Below are positions 8,306 to 17,236 of a DNA stretch of 64,000 bases, piece by piece. The translations under genes and the position numbers were made by a program. Each line of letters starts with the position of its first letter. Position 1 is the first letter of the stretch. The notes below the pieces were generated by a model, which worked only from the letters and a program-made list of their open reading frames with translations, was not told where the DNA came from and made no database searches. The DNA is from Polymorphospora lycopeni (lineage in GTDB: Bacteria > Actinomycetota > Actinomycetes > Mycobacteriales > Micromonosporaceae): positions 1 through 64,000 of the forward strand of contig NZ_JBCGDC010000012.1 in assembly GCF_042237075.1 (NCBI RefSeq), read 5' to 3'.

Positions 8306-8710
8306 CAACAGCACCTTCCTGATACTGGACACACCGAACGCGGGCGGCGGGGGTCGACGCCGGGACGGCTGGTTCGGCCGGCGGACCGTCGTACGGGCGA
8401 CGGGTCGGCCGTACGGGGGCACGACCGGCGGGCCACCGAAGGCCCGCTTCGATCACGAACGGTAGGGAACGGGCGAGCGGCAGGTCTTCGGACAAGTGCC
8501 GAAAGCCCGCCCGCGCGTGGAGAACTTCTGTCGAGATCCGCTTCGATACCGTCCGGCGACCGACCGAATGCCGTACCGCGACGGCCGTACCGTCCGACAG
8601 ATGAACGAACCCGGCCGGGCCACCGTCCACAAGTCCGCACCAAGCACCGGTTAAGTCGGCCACCGGACCGTAGGGGTGACCCGAGACCGTACGACACCCG
8701 GAGCAAGCCC
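8306..8710. other. Divergent intergenic region (405 bp) without a supported gene
   Basis: This separates the protease (minus) from the hemerythrin gene (plus) and must hold both promoters. I see only a short TTCGG...CCGAA inverted repeat near 8483-8500 and several GTACGG/CCGTAC motifs. No convincing promoter pair, RNA gene or coding frame is evident; the ORFs here are random high-GC frames. Confidence 0.5.
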
Positions 8711-9358
8711 ATGACCGCCGACCGCCCGAACCTGGTCGCCTTCCGGATCGTCCACCGCGCCATGCGCGGGGACGCCCGCCGCCTCGCCGACACCGTCGAA
8801 CGCGTCGCCCGCGGCGCGAGCCCGTGCGACGCCGCCCGCGCGCGGGCCATCGCCGGATACGTCGACACGCTGTGCGACGGCATCCACCACCACCACGCCA
8901 ACGAGGACCGGCTGCTGTGGCCGGTGCTGGAACGCAGCGCCGGCGCCGAGGTCGACCTGACCGCCCTCTCCGACGACCACTCCCACCTCGACCCGCTGCT
9001 CGACCAGGTGCGGGCCGGGGCGCGGGCGCTGGCCGCGGCACCGGGCGACCGGGCGGCGGCCGGCCGGCTCGCCACCCTGCTCGGCACGCTGCGCGACCTG
9101 CTCGACGAGCACATCGAGGACGAGGAACGGACGATCTTCCCGATCATCGACCGGTACGTGTCCGGCGCCGACTGGCGCGCCGTCGAGGACCAGATCCGCA
9201 AGGGCTCCCAGATCCGGTTCGACCTGCCCCGGATGGAACGCTTCGCGGCCCCGGACGAACTCGCCGAGCTGTACCGGATGGCCGGCCCGGGTCTGCGGAT
9301 CATGGTCGCGCTGGTGCGCCCCGGCTACCGCCGCCGGGAACGGCTCATCTTCGGCTGA
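8711..9358 (+). CDS. Hemerythrin-like (HHE) domain protein
   Basis: This 215-aa, mostly helical protein has an HHE cation-binding domain that would bind a di-iron centre. Visible His/Glu clusters are GIHHHHANEDRLLWP (about 57-71), DHSHLDPLL (about 96-104) and LDEHIEDEERTIFPII (about 134-149). Such proteins bind oxygen, sense redox state or store iron; no partner here decides which. The ATG at 8711 follows GGAGCAAGCCC. The 3' end overlaps the convergent SARP gene by 14 bp, so the two ends share sequence without a terminator between them. Confidence 0.85.
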   Translation: MTADRPNLVAFRIVHRAMRGDARRLADTVERVARGASPCDAARARAIAGYVDTLCDGIHHHHANEDRLLWPVLERSAGAEVDLTALSDDHSHLDPLLDQVRAGARALAAAPGDRAAAGRLATLLGTLRDLLDEHIEDEERTIFPIIDRYVSGADWRAVEDQIRKGSQIRFDLPRMERFAAPDELAELYRMAGPGLRIMVALVRPGYRRRERLIFG

Positions 9359-12300
9359 CCGGGGCGATCGCGGCCGCGGCGGTGGCGGCCTGCTCGGCCC
9401 AGTGGTCGGCGCCGAGCCGGGTCGCCAGCTCACCGGCCGCCGCGAAGTGCTCGGCCGCCCGCTCCGGCCGGCCGAGCAGCACCGCCAGCTCGCCGAGGGC
9501 GTGGTCGACGGGCCCACCGGTGACCGAGCCGCTGGACAGCCCGGCCAGCCGGCCGGCCCACGGCAGCAGCGCGGTGTAGCAGTCGTCGGCGACGGCCCGG
9601 TCCGCGAAGGCGACCGCCACCTGTGCCCGGAGCCCCGTCCAGAGCAGCCAGTAGTAGTCCTCGCGTACCGGCAGGTCCGGACGCCACACCGCGCGGGCCT
9701 CGGCGGGCCGACCGGCGGCGAGCAGCGCGCCGGCCATCAGGTCGTGGGTGTACTGGGGGACCTGGGCGTACAGGGGCGCCAGCTCCGGCAGCGACTGCTC
9801 GACCCGGCCGGCGGCGAGCCGGGTGAAGTACCGCGCCGCCACGCCGACCGCGAGGGCGTTCGGTACGCCGGCCCGGTCGAGCCGTTCGGCGGTCTCGGTG
9901 AAGCCGCGTTCGGCCTCGTCGAACTCGCCGGCGACCAGCGCCCGCAGCGCGTCGAACAGCGACATCACGGCGAGCGTCGGGCCGAGCTGGCCGAGGGTGG
10001 AGGAGCGGATCGCCTGGTCGACGTGCCGGCCGGCGGCGGCCAGTTCGCAGTTGTCCAGCGCGACCTGGAACAGGATGTGGTGCGCCTGGGACTCGTAGCC
10101 GGGCAGGCCGGCGGCACGGGCGACCTCGAGCAGTTCGGCACCGAGCGCCGGCAGCCGGTGGAACCGGCGGGGCGCCAGGTCGACGAAGTACCGCGCGTTC
10201 AGCGCGACGCACAGCGCCGCCAGATCGCCGACCGCCCGCGCCAGCCGCAGGGCCTCCGTCGACGCCTGGTCGGCCCGGTCCGGGTCGTCGCCCTCGATCT
10301 CGAAGACCAGGGCGCTCAACAGTCGGCTACGTAGCACGTCGGATCGGGCGGGCAGGGCCGCCAGGGTCCGCTCGATGGTGGCCACGAGTTCGACGTCGAC
10401 CGCGCGGGCTTCGCGGATCGTCCAGGTCACCGGGGCGTCCATGGCCACCAGGGCCCGGGCGGTGACGACGGGGTCGGCCAGTGGGCGCGCCGCCGCCACC
10501 GCCCGCTGCCGGGTGGCGCGGGCCCCCCGCGAGTCGGCGCACCGGGACTGCGCGGACGCCAACCCGCACAACAGGTCGACCCGGGTCGCCGGGTCCGCGT
10601 CGGCGACCTGGTCCAGCGCGGCCAGTGCCCCGGTCCACAGCTCCGCCGCCTCGAGGTGGGCGTTGATGCCGGCGGCCCGCCGCGCGGCCCCGGCGGCATA
10701 CCCGACGGCCCGGTCCACGGCCGTGGGCCCGGCGGCGAGCGCGTGGTACGCGAGCGCGGCCAGGTCGTCCGGCCGCTGTTGCTCCAATGTAGACAGCACC
10801 CGGCCGTGCATCCGGGTCCGCCTCAACCGGGGCGTGTCCTCGTAGAGCGCGTCCCGGATCAACGCGTGCGTGAACCGCACCCGGCCCGGCGCCGGCTCGA
10901 CCAGCAGCCCGGTCAGCACGCCCGCCTCCAGGCCGTCGAACACCGTGTCCTCGCCGGCCGGGTCGGCCGCCAGCAACACGTCCACGTCGACGTCCCGACC
11001 GATCACGGCCGCGCCACGCAGCACCGTCACCGCACTCGCCGGCAGCCGCGAGATCCGCCGCCGCAGCACGTTACGGATGCCCGACGGGATCACCTGCACG
11101 GCGGCGGCCGGCCCCTCGGCGACGATCAGCCGGGCGGTCTCGCAGACGAACAACGGATTGCCGCCGGTGCGCTCGGTCACCGCCCGTACCGTTTCCGGGT
11201 CGACGGCGGCACCGACGTAGCGGCGCAGCAGCCGGCCGACGGACGCCTCGTCCAGGCCCCCGAGGTCCAGCACGTCGGACCGTGGCCCGGCCAGCGCCGC
11301 CAGCGTGGCATCAAGGTCGGCGTGGAACTCCGCCGGCCGGTAGGTGCCGACCACCAGCATCGGAACAGCCGTCCGCTCGGCGGCGACCATCCGTAGCACC
11401 TGCAGCGTCTCGCAGTCGGCCCGGTGCACGTCGTCGAGCAGCACCAGCAGCGGTCCCTTCGCCGCGACCTCGGCCAGGTAGGCACCGACGGCACGGGCCA
11501 GCCAGAACTGGCCACCGCCCGGCGGACCGTCGCCCAGCAGCGGCGCCAGCCGGTCGGCCAGCCGGTCGCCGATCGGATGGCGCCGGCTCAGCCCCCGCAC
11601 CACCTCGCTCCACGCCCACGCCGGCGGGGCGCCGCCCTCCACCTCGGGGCACCGCCCGACGGCCACCTGCCAGCCGCGGTCGCGGAGCCGGTCACCGACC
11701 GCCTCGACCAGCGCGGTCTTGCCCGCCCCCGCCTCGCCGCCCACCCACCGGACCCGTAACCCGCCGGTGGCGGCCTGGTCGCCGGCCGCCAGCAACGCGG
11801 CCAACTCGACGTCCCGCCCGTCAAGTTCCCCGACCGTACGGCCGACCGGCACACCGCCCCGGGTCGGCGGCTCGGCCGGTGGCAGGGCCGGTGCCGGCCC
11901 GGCCAGATGCGGTGCCTGCGCCAAGACGTCGGTCTCCAGGGCGCGTAGCGCCGGGCCGGGTTCCACCCCCAACTCGTCGACGAGCCGCTGCCGGGTGCGG
12001 CGCAGCACCGCGAGCGCGTCGCCCTGCCGGCCCGCCCGGTACAGGGCCAGGGCCAGCAGCCGGACCCCCTCCTCGCGCAGCGGGTGCTCCTGGACGTGCG
12101 CGTCGAGGGCCGGCACGACCTGCAGGTGCCGTCCCCGGTCCAGCGCCGCCTGCGCGCGCAACTCGACCGCGCCGGCCCGCAACTCGTCGAGCCGGTTCGC
12201 CTCGCCGGCCGCCCACGGGTCGTCGACGAACTCGGCGTACGCCGGTCCGGTCCACAGCCCGAGCGCGGCGTCGACCAGTTCCTCGACCCGGTCCGGCCGG

Positions 12301-12665
12301 TGCTCGGCCCGGGCCTGGCCGGCGTCGGCGAGCAGGGATTCGAACCGCCAGGCGTCGACGTCGTCCGGTTCGAGACGCAGCGCGTAGCCGGGGGCGACGC
12401 TGACCAGGACGCCGGCCGGGGTACGTGGCGGCCGGTCCGGTTCCAGCAGCCGCCGCAGGTGCGACACGTAGACCTGGAGCGCGGCGAGCGCCTTCGGCGG
12501 CGGCTCACCGCGCCACAGGTCGTCGATGAGCCGGTCGGTGGAGACGACGTGGCCGCCGGCCCGGACCAGCCGGGCCAGCACCGCCCGTTGCCGGGGACCT
12601 CCCGGATCCACCGCCGTCCCACCGACCGTCGCGTGTAGCGGGCCGAGCACTCCTACCCGCACCAT
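9345..12665 (-). CDS. SARP/BTAD-type transcriptional regulator with AAA ATPase domain
   Basis: This ~1106-aa regulator has an OmpR-like winged helix (about residues 1-95), a bacterial transcriptional activation domain (about 100-250), an ATPase domain with Walker A GGEAGAGKT at about 309 and Walker B LLVLLDDVH near 410, and a long helical C-terminal region probably made of TPR-like repeats. This is the AfsR/large-SARP architecture that often activates secondary metabolism or stress genes. Two starts are possible, 12665 and 12677; neither has a good Shine-Dalgarno. It is divergent from the DUF817 gene with about 103 bp between. No target site was identified, and whether it controls the PKS cluster 20 kb away cannot be told. 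Confidence 0.88.
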   Translation of the reverse strand: MVRVGVLGPLHATVGGTAVDPGGPRQRAVLARLVRAGGHVVSTDRLIDDLWRGEPPPKALAALQVYVSHLRRLLEPDRPPRTPAGVLVSVAPGYALRLEPDDVDAWRFESLLADAGQARAEHRPDRVEELVDAALGLWTGPAYAEFVDDPWAAGEANRLDELRAGAVELRAQAALDRGRHLQVVPALDAHVQEHPLREEGVRLLALALYRAGRQGDALAVLRRTRQRLVDELGVEPGPALRALETDVLAQAPHLAGPAPALPPAEPPTRGGVPVGRTVGELDGRDVELAALLAAGDQAATGGLRVRWVGGEAGAGKTALVEAVGDRLRDRGWQVAVGRCPEVEGGAPPAWAWSEVVRGLSRRHPIGDRLADRLAPLLGDGPPGGGQFWLARAVGAYLAEVAAKGPLLVLLDDVHRADCETLQVLRMVAAERTAVPMLVVGTYRPAEFHADLDATLAALAGPRSDVLDLGGLDEASVGRLLRRYVGAAVDPETVRAVTERTGGNPLFVCETARLIVAEGPAAAVQVIPSGIRNVLRRRISRLPASAVTVLRGAAVIGRDVDVDVLLAADPAGEDTVFDGLEAGVLTGLLVEPAPGRVRFTHALIRDALYEDTPRLRRTRMHGRVLSTLEQQRPDDLAALAYHALAAGPTAVDRAVGYAAGAARRAAGINAHLEAAELWTGALAALDQVADADPATRVDLLCGLASAQSRCADSRGARATRQRAVAAARPLADPVVTARALVAMDAPVTWTIREARAVDVELVATIERTLAALPARSDVLRSRLLSALVFEIEGDDPDRADQASTEALRLARAVGDLAALCVALNARYFVDLAPRRFHRLPALGAELLEVARAAGLPGYESQAHHILFQVALDNCELAAAGRHVDQAIRSSTLGQLGPTLAVMSLFDALRALVAGEFDEAERGFTETAERLDRAGVPNALAVGVAARYFTRLAAGRVEQSLPELAPLYAQVPQYTHDLMAGALLAAGRPAEARAVWRPDLPVREDYYWLLWTGLRAQVAVAFADRAVADDCYTALLPWAGRLAGLSSGSVTGGPVDHALGELAVLLGRPERAAEHFAAAGELATRLGADHWAEQAATAAAAIAPVSRR

Positions 12666-12768
12666 GAGGCGCAGCATAGTCGCCGGCAGATGCCATGATC
12701 TCGATTGTCGAGGAGGCGACAGGAAGCCGCGGACCGGTGTCCGGGAGCGTCGGATCGGAGGACGACGG

Positions 12769-13659
12769 ATGCGACAGTTGGTGCGGTTCGGGATACAGCA
12801 GGCGTTGAGCTGCGTCTTCGCCGTCGTGCTGTTCGGGATGCTCGCCGTCACCGAGGTCTGGACCACCCCGATCCCCCGGTACGACCTGCTGCTGATCGGC
12901 TGCCTGCTGCTGACCGCCGTACTGTGGCTGGCCCGCGTCGAGACGACCCGCGAGGTGCTGGTCATCGGGGTGTTCCACCTCGTCGGGCTGGCCCTGGAGC
13001 TGTTCAAGGTCCGGGCCGGCTCGTGGGCGTACCCGGAGGACGCCTACACCAAGATCGGAGGTGTGCCGCTCTACAGCGGCTTCATGTACGCGGCCGTCGG
13101 CAGCTACATGTGCCAGGCCTGGCGTCGGCTCGACCTGGCGCTCACCGGCTACCGGCCGGTGCCGACCTCGATCGCGGCGGCCGGCGTCTACGCCAACTTC
13201 TTCACCCACCACTGGCTGCCCGACCTGCGCCTGCTCGGCGCGCTCGCACTGGTCGCGACGACGTGGCGGACCACGGTGTCGTACCGGGTCGGCACGGTGC
13301 GCTACCGGATGCCGCTCTCGGTCTCGTTCGTCCTCATCGGCCTGTTCCTGTGGCTGGCCGAGAACGCCGCCACGTTCCTCGGCGCCTGGCAGTACCCGGA
13401 CCAGGGCGACATCTGGCGGATGGTGCACCTGTCGAAGTTCGGCTCGTGGGCGCTGCTGGTCAGCGTCAGCTTCGTGCTGGTGGCGTCGCTGAAGCGGCTG
13501 GACGCGCGAAGTCGTGGTGAGGCCGGCTCCGACTTCGACCGCCCGGCCCCGGCCCGGGGACGGATCTTCCAGCAGCGCCGGGCCGGGGCGGGCACGGCGC
13601 GTCGTGACCGCCGGCCGGCCGACGTGTCTCAGGGCATCGGCAGCAACCGGAAGCCCTGA
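12769..13659 (+). CDS. DUF817-family integral membrane protein
   Basis: This 296-aa protein has about seven or eight hydrophobic segments over residues 8-240 and conserved motifs of the DUF817 family (GSWAYPE, GFMYAAVGSY, NFFTHHWLPDLR, LAENAATFLGAWQYP). The molecular function is unknown. The ATG at 12769 is preceded by GGAGGACGAC. The last ~45 residues are Arg/Ala/Pro-rich and unlike the membrane core. They run into the convergent gene by 31 bp, so the tail may be read-through rather than conserved sequence. Confidence 0.85.
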   Translation: MRQLVRFGIQQALSCVFAVVLFGMLAVTEVWTTPIPRYDLLLIGCLLLTAVLWLARVETTREVLVIGVFHLVGLALELFKVRAGSWAYPEDAYTKIGGVPLYSGFMYAAVGSYMCQAWRRLDLALTGYRPVPTSIAAAGVYANFFTHHWLPDLRLLGALALVATTWRTTVSYRVGTVRYRMPLSVSFVLIGLFLWLAENAATFLGAWQYPDQGDIWRMVHLSKFGSWALLVSVSFVLVASLKRLDARSRGEAGSDFDRPAPARGRIFQQRRAGAGTARRDRRPADVSQGIGSNRKP

Positions 13660-14585
13660 CCCGCCACCTCCCGCTCGACGCCGCACAGCAGGTCGTCGAT
13701 CTCCCGCTCGTACCAGGCGAGATCCTCCGCCGCCTGGACGAACACCACCGCCATCGCCTGGTGCACCAGATCCGGGCTCAGCCCGGCGGGTGTCTCCGGC
13801 CGCGCTTCCAACGCGGCCCGTACGACGGCGAGCGTGGTGGCCTCGTCGAGCCGGGGGTCCGTCGCCAGTACGGCGACCCGGCGGGCAAAGACCGCGACGG
13901 CTTCCGCCGGCGGGTCCGGCGCGAACCGCCGGTCCAGGGCGGCCAGGGCAGCCGTTCTCCAGAAGGCCACCGCGGCCTCGGCGCTCGGCTCCTTCGGGAG
14001 GTCTCCCGGGCGTGCCGGGTCGAACATCGCCCCGGCCCTGAGGTCCTGGCCGAGCACCGTCCTCGGCGCACCCGGCCGGGCGCCCGGGACCGGCGTCAGC
14101 CGCGACCCGTGCCCCGCTATGCGGCGTTCGCGGTCGACCCTCAGTTCGGCGGCGCGGACCAGCTCCGTCAACCCGGCCCCGGCCGCGAAGCGGGTCTGCG
14201 CGAGACCGGTCAGCAGCGTGACGGCCCAGCCCTGGTCGCCGCCGAGCGCCGACCAGGCCGACAGGGCCGGCGCCCCGTTCTCCAGGGCGGCCACGACGAG
14301 CCGGGACGGCGTGTCCGGTCCGGGCCGTCGTCGTGCCCGGAAGGGAGGGAAGGATCTCCCCGGGCTGTGCAGCACCTCCCGTACGTACTTCTCGGCCCGG
14401 CCGTGGGTCGTGTCGCGCCCGAACGTGCGGCGCATCGCCACGATCCAGGCCTTGACCGCGACCTGACGCGACGGCCGGCTGAACGCCAGCGCCACATGGC
14501 CCGCAACGGTCGGCGCGGCCAGCAGCCGGTGCACCCTGCGGCCGGCAGCCGTCAACTCCTGCCGCTGTCCTGTCACGCCTACCAC
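13629..14585 (-). CDS. Uncharacterised cytosolic protein
   Basis: This 318-aa soluble protein matches no family I recognise. It is Ala/Arg-rich and predicted largely helical, with a long central basic segment (about 70-160) and an acidic C-terminal helix (AEDLAWYEREIDDLLCGVEREV). Protein-like amino-acid composition, the codon pattern and the absence of a better opposing frame support it as real. It is convergent with and overlaps DUF817 by 31 bp. The start is uncertain. No signal peptide or membrane segment is seen. Confidence 0.6.
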   Translation of the reverse strand: MVGVTGQRQELTAAGRRVHRLLAAPTVAGHVALAFSRPSRQVAVKAWIVAMRRTFGRDTTHGRAEKYVREVLHSPGRSFPPFRARRRPGPDTPSRLVVAALENGAPALSAWSALGGDQGWAVTLLTGLAQTRFAAGAGLTELVRAAELRVDRERRIAGHGSRLTPVPGARPGAPRTVLGQDLRAGAMFDPARPGDLPKEPSAEAAVAFWRTAALAALDRRFAPDPPAEAVAVFARRVAVLATDPRLDEATTLAVVRAALEARPETPAGLSPDLVHQAMAVVFVQAAEDLAWYEREIDDLLCGVEREVAGQGFRLLPMP

Positions 14586-14918
14586 GCCGCCTCACGTCCC
14601 TGCCGCCGGCCGCCCGGCGGTCGTCGCGCCGGCCGGCGTCCCACCGGCCCCGTCGCGGGCGTCATTGTCCCCCGGGCCGCCCGCCACCGGCGCGCGCCGC
14701 CGGCCGTCGGGGCCGCCCGGTTCCGGGGCGAACCCCCAGCTTGTCGACCGCCTAGTTGTCGGACCGCTCGGCTAGCCTCCAAGGCGTCCGGTGATCCGGG
14801 CCGGGCGGCACCTCGCCGGGTCCAGTCGGTCGCCGATGCGGACATTTGCGCCGGTGCGACAGCTCACCGGTCGGAACGGCGGCCGCTGGTCGGGCCGCGA
14901 GGCGAGGAGGGGCACCCG

Positions 14919-17087
14919 ATGGAGAGTTCCGGCGAGGCCGTGAGCACGCTGGTCGACCACGTCGACCCGGTGGTCGACGCGGCCCGGGCCGAGCCGTTCG
15001 AGAGCCCGGAGCGCTACGCCGAGGTGATCGAGGAGATCCGGTCGGCGGCCGCCGCCTACTACGGCGGTTCGGACCTGGCGATGGACGACGCGACGTACGA
15101 CGCGCTGATGGCGCGGGTGGCGGCGACCGAGGCGGCGTTCCCGCGGTGGAAGGCGACCGACTCGCCGACCGAGGTGGTGGCGGCCGGGGCGGCGGTCGTC
15201 GGCGACGTCGTGCACAGCTCGCCGATGCTCAGCCTCGACAACGTCTTCGACGAAGAGGGCCTGCGCAAGTGGGCGGCCCGCCTCGACAAGCTGCTCGGCC
15301 GGCCGGCCGGCGGCTACACGGTCGAGCCGAAGATCGACGGGCTGGCGATCGCCGCCCGCTACGTCGACGGGGTGCTGACCCAGGTCGCCACCCGCGGTGA
15401 CGGGCGGGCCGGCGAGGACGTGACCGGACAGGCCCGGCGGGCCGCCGGCCTGCCGGAACGGCTCGGCGAGCCGCTGACGCTGGAGGTCCGGGGCGAGGTC
15501 TTCATGACCGACGACGACTTCGCCAAGGCGCAGGTGATGCGGACCGGCACCGGGGAGCCGGCGTTCGCCCATCCGCGCAGCGCCGCGGCGGGCACGCTGC
15601 GGGCCCAGGACCGGACGTACGACGCTCCGCTGTCCTTCCTCGCCTACTCGGTGCACGGGCTCGACCTCGGGGAGCCGGTCGCGCACTCGGCCGCGATGGC
15701 GCACATGGAGAGTCTCGGGGTGGCGACCACGGCGGCGTCGCCGGTCGGTGCGGTCTGCGCCACGGTGGACGAGATCGTCGTCGCCGTCGAGGTGATCAAC
15801 ACCAAGCGGGGCGGCCTCGGTTACGGGGTCGACGGCGCGGTGATCAAGGCCGACCAGCCGGCCGACCGGGACGCGGCGGGCTCGTCGAGCCGGGCGCCGC
15901 GCTGGGGGGTGGCCTACAAGTTCCCGGCCGACACCCGCACCACCAGGCTGCTGCGCATCGACGTGCAGGTGGGCCGGACCGGGGTGATCACTCCGGTGGC
16001 CGTGCTCGAGGCGGTGCAGGTCGGCGGGGTCACGGTCACCTCGGCGACGCTGCACAACTTCGGCGATCTCGTACGCCGCAACGTGTGGCCGGGCGACACC
16101 GTGTTCGTCCGGCGGGCCGGCGACGTGATCCCGGAGATCACCGGCGCCAAGCTCGACGAGCGGCCGGCGGACGCGGTGGCGTTCGAGCCGCCGACGCACT
16201 GCCCGCGCTGCGGCGGCGAGATCGACCGTTCGCAGAAGCGGTGGCGGTGCACCCAGGGCCGGGCGTGCGGGGCGCGGGAGTCGCTGTCGTACTACGCCGC
16301 CCGCGACTCGATGGACATCGAGGGACTCGGCGACAAGATCATCGACCTGGTGGTGGCCGCCGGCCTGGTCACCGACCCCGCCGACCTCTACGACCTCGAC
16401 GTCGAGGCGCTGGTCAAGCTCGACCGGATGGGCGAGACGTCGGCCGGCAAGCTGGTCGCCAACATCGCCGCCTCGAAGTCGCAGCCGCTGTCGCGGGTGC
16501 TCACCGGCCTCGGGGTCCGGATGACCGGCCGGTCGATGTCGCGCCGGCTGGCCCGGCACTTCGGCACGATGGACGCGCTGACCGGGGCGAGCGTCGAGGA
16601 CCTCCAGCAGGTCGAGGGGGTGGGTCCGGAGCGGGCGGTCACGATCCACGCCGAACTCGTCGACCTGGCGCCGGTGATCGCGAAGCTGCGCGAGCGCGGC
16701 GTCAACATGGCCGAGCCCGGGGTGAAGGAGTGGATTCCGGGCGCGGCCGAGGCCGCCGAGGAGGGCGACGCGACCGACGCCGGTGCGCCGGTGCTGCCGC
16801 TGCGCAAGCCGGACGGCAAGCCGATGACGGTGGTGGTCACCGGGTCGGTGCCCGGCCTGACCCGCAACGAGGGCAACGAGGCCGTCGAACTGCTCGGCGG
16901 GAAGTCGTCGGGCTCGGTGTCGGCCCGCACCGACCTCGTGGTCGTCGGCGACGGTGCCGGCTCCAAGGCCGACAAGGCCGAGAGCCTCGGCGTCCGGATC
17001 ATGCCGGCCGACCGGTTCGCGGAGTTGCTGGCCGCCCACCGGGCCGGCGACGCGGCGAGCGTGGCCGAGATCCTGGCCGTGCCCTGA
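14919..17087 (+). CDS. ligA: NAD+-dependent DNA ligase (LigA family, divergent)
   Basis: This 722-aa enzyme seals nicks using NAD+. Domain Ia and the nucleotidyltransferase core carry the adenylated Lys138 in KIDG and the TRGDG..GEDVT motif at 158. A four-Cys zinc finger (CPRC...RC...AC) lies near 427-450, followed by a helix-hairpin-helix region and a C-terminal BRCT domain from about 627. The usual NPRNAAAGSLR motif reads HPRSAAAGTLR here, so it may be a second ligase rather than the housekeeping copy. The ATG at 14919 follows GAGGAGGGG. It stands alone between unrelated genes. Confidence 0.93.
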   Translation: MESSGEAVSTLVDHVDPVVDAARAEPFESPERYAEVIEEIRSAAAAYYGGSDLAMDDATYDALMARVAATEAAFPRWKATDSPTEVVAAGAAVVGDVVHSSPMLSLDNVFDEEGLRKWAARLDKLLGRPAGGYTVEPKIDGLAIAARYVDGVLTQVATRGDGRAGEDVTGQARRAAGLPERLGEPLTLEVRGEVFMTDDDFAKAQVMRTGTGEPAFAHPRSAAAGTLRAQDRTYDAPLSFLAYSVHGLDLGEPVAHSAAMAHMESLGVATTAASPVGAVCATVDEIVVAVEVINTKRGGLGYGVDGAVIKADQPADRDAAGSSSRAPRWGVAYKFPADTRTTRLLRIDVQVGRTGVITPVAVLEAVQVGGVTVTSATLHNFGDLVRRNVWPGDTVFVRRAGDVIPEITGAKLDERPADAVAFEPPTHCPRCGGEIDRSQKRWRCTQGRACGARESLSYYAARDSMDIEGLGDKIIDLVVAAGLVTDPADLYDLDVEALVKLDRMGETSAGKLVANIAASKSQPLSRVLTGLGVRMTGRSMSRRLARHFGTMDALTGASVEDLQQVEGVGPERAVTIHAELVDLAPVIAKLRERGVNMAEPGVKEWIPGAAEAAEEGDATDAGAPVLPLRKPDGKPMTVVVTGSVPGLTRNEGNEAVELLGGKSSGSVSARTDLVVVGDGAGSKADKAESLGVRIMPADRFAELLAAHRAGDAASVAEILAVP

Positions 17088-17134
17088 CGGGCCGTACCAC
17101 CCGCTCGTTGACCGGTCGACCGGCACCGCCCGTT

Positions 17135-17195
17135 GATCGTCTGCGTTCCAGGCGTTCCCGGTCCGGCGTGTCGACTGCCGGAACAGCAGACGATC
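17135..17195. repeat. Palindromic intergenic repeat, copy 2 (61 bp)
   Basis: It starts GATCGTCTGCGTTCC and ends GGAACAGCAGACGATC, so the arms pair with few mismatches. It shares the terminal decamer, AGGCG and the central CGGCGTGTCG with the copy at 6152-6213. It sits 48 bp after the ligase gene and 42 bp before the convergent CDF gene stop, where it could also act as a terminator. Confidence 0.8.
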
Positions 17196-17236
17196 TTCCA
17201 GCCGCGTCGGACGGCGGCCGTCGCGTCAGGGGCCGG

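Noticed and set aside
6185..8710. Upstream extension of the hemerythrin gene (frame open from 6185)
   Set aside because: It runs antisense through the protease gene; the domain begins at 8711 with a ribosome site.
12505..14595. Minus-strand ORF of 696 codons overlapping SARP and DUF817
   Set aside because: Low-complexity Arg/Gly frame; the SARP, DUF817 and 318-aa genes have real protein character.
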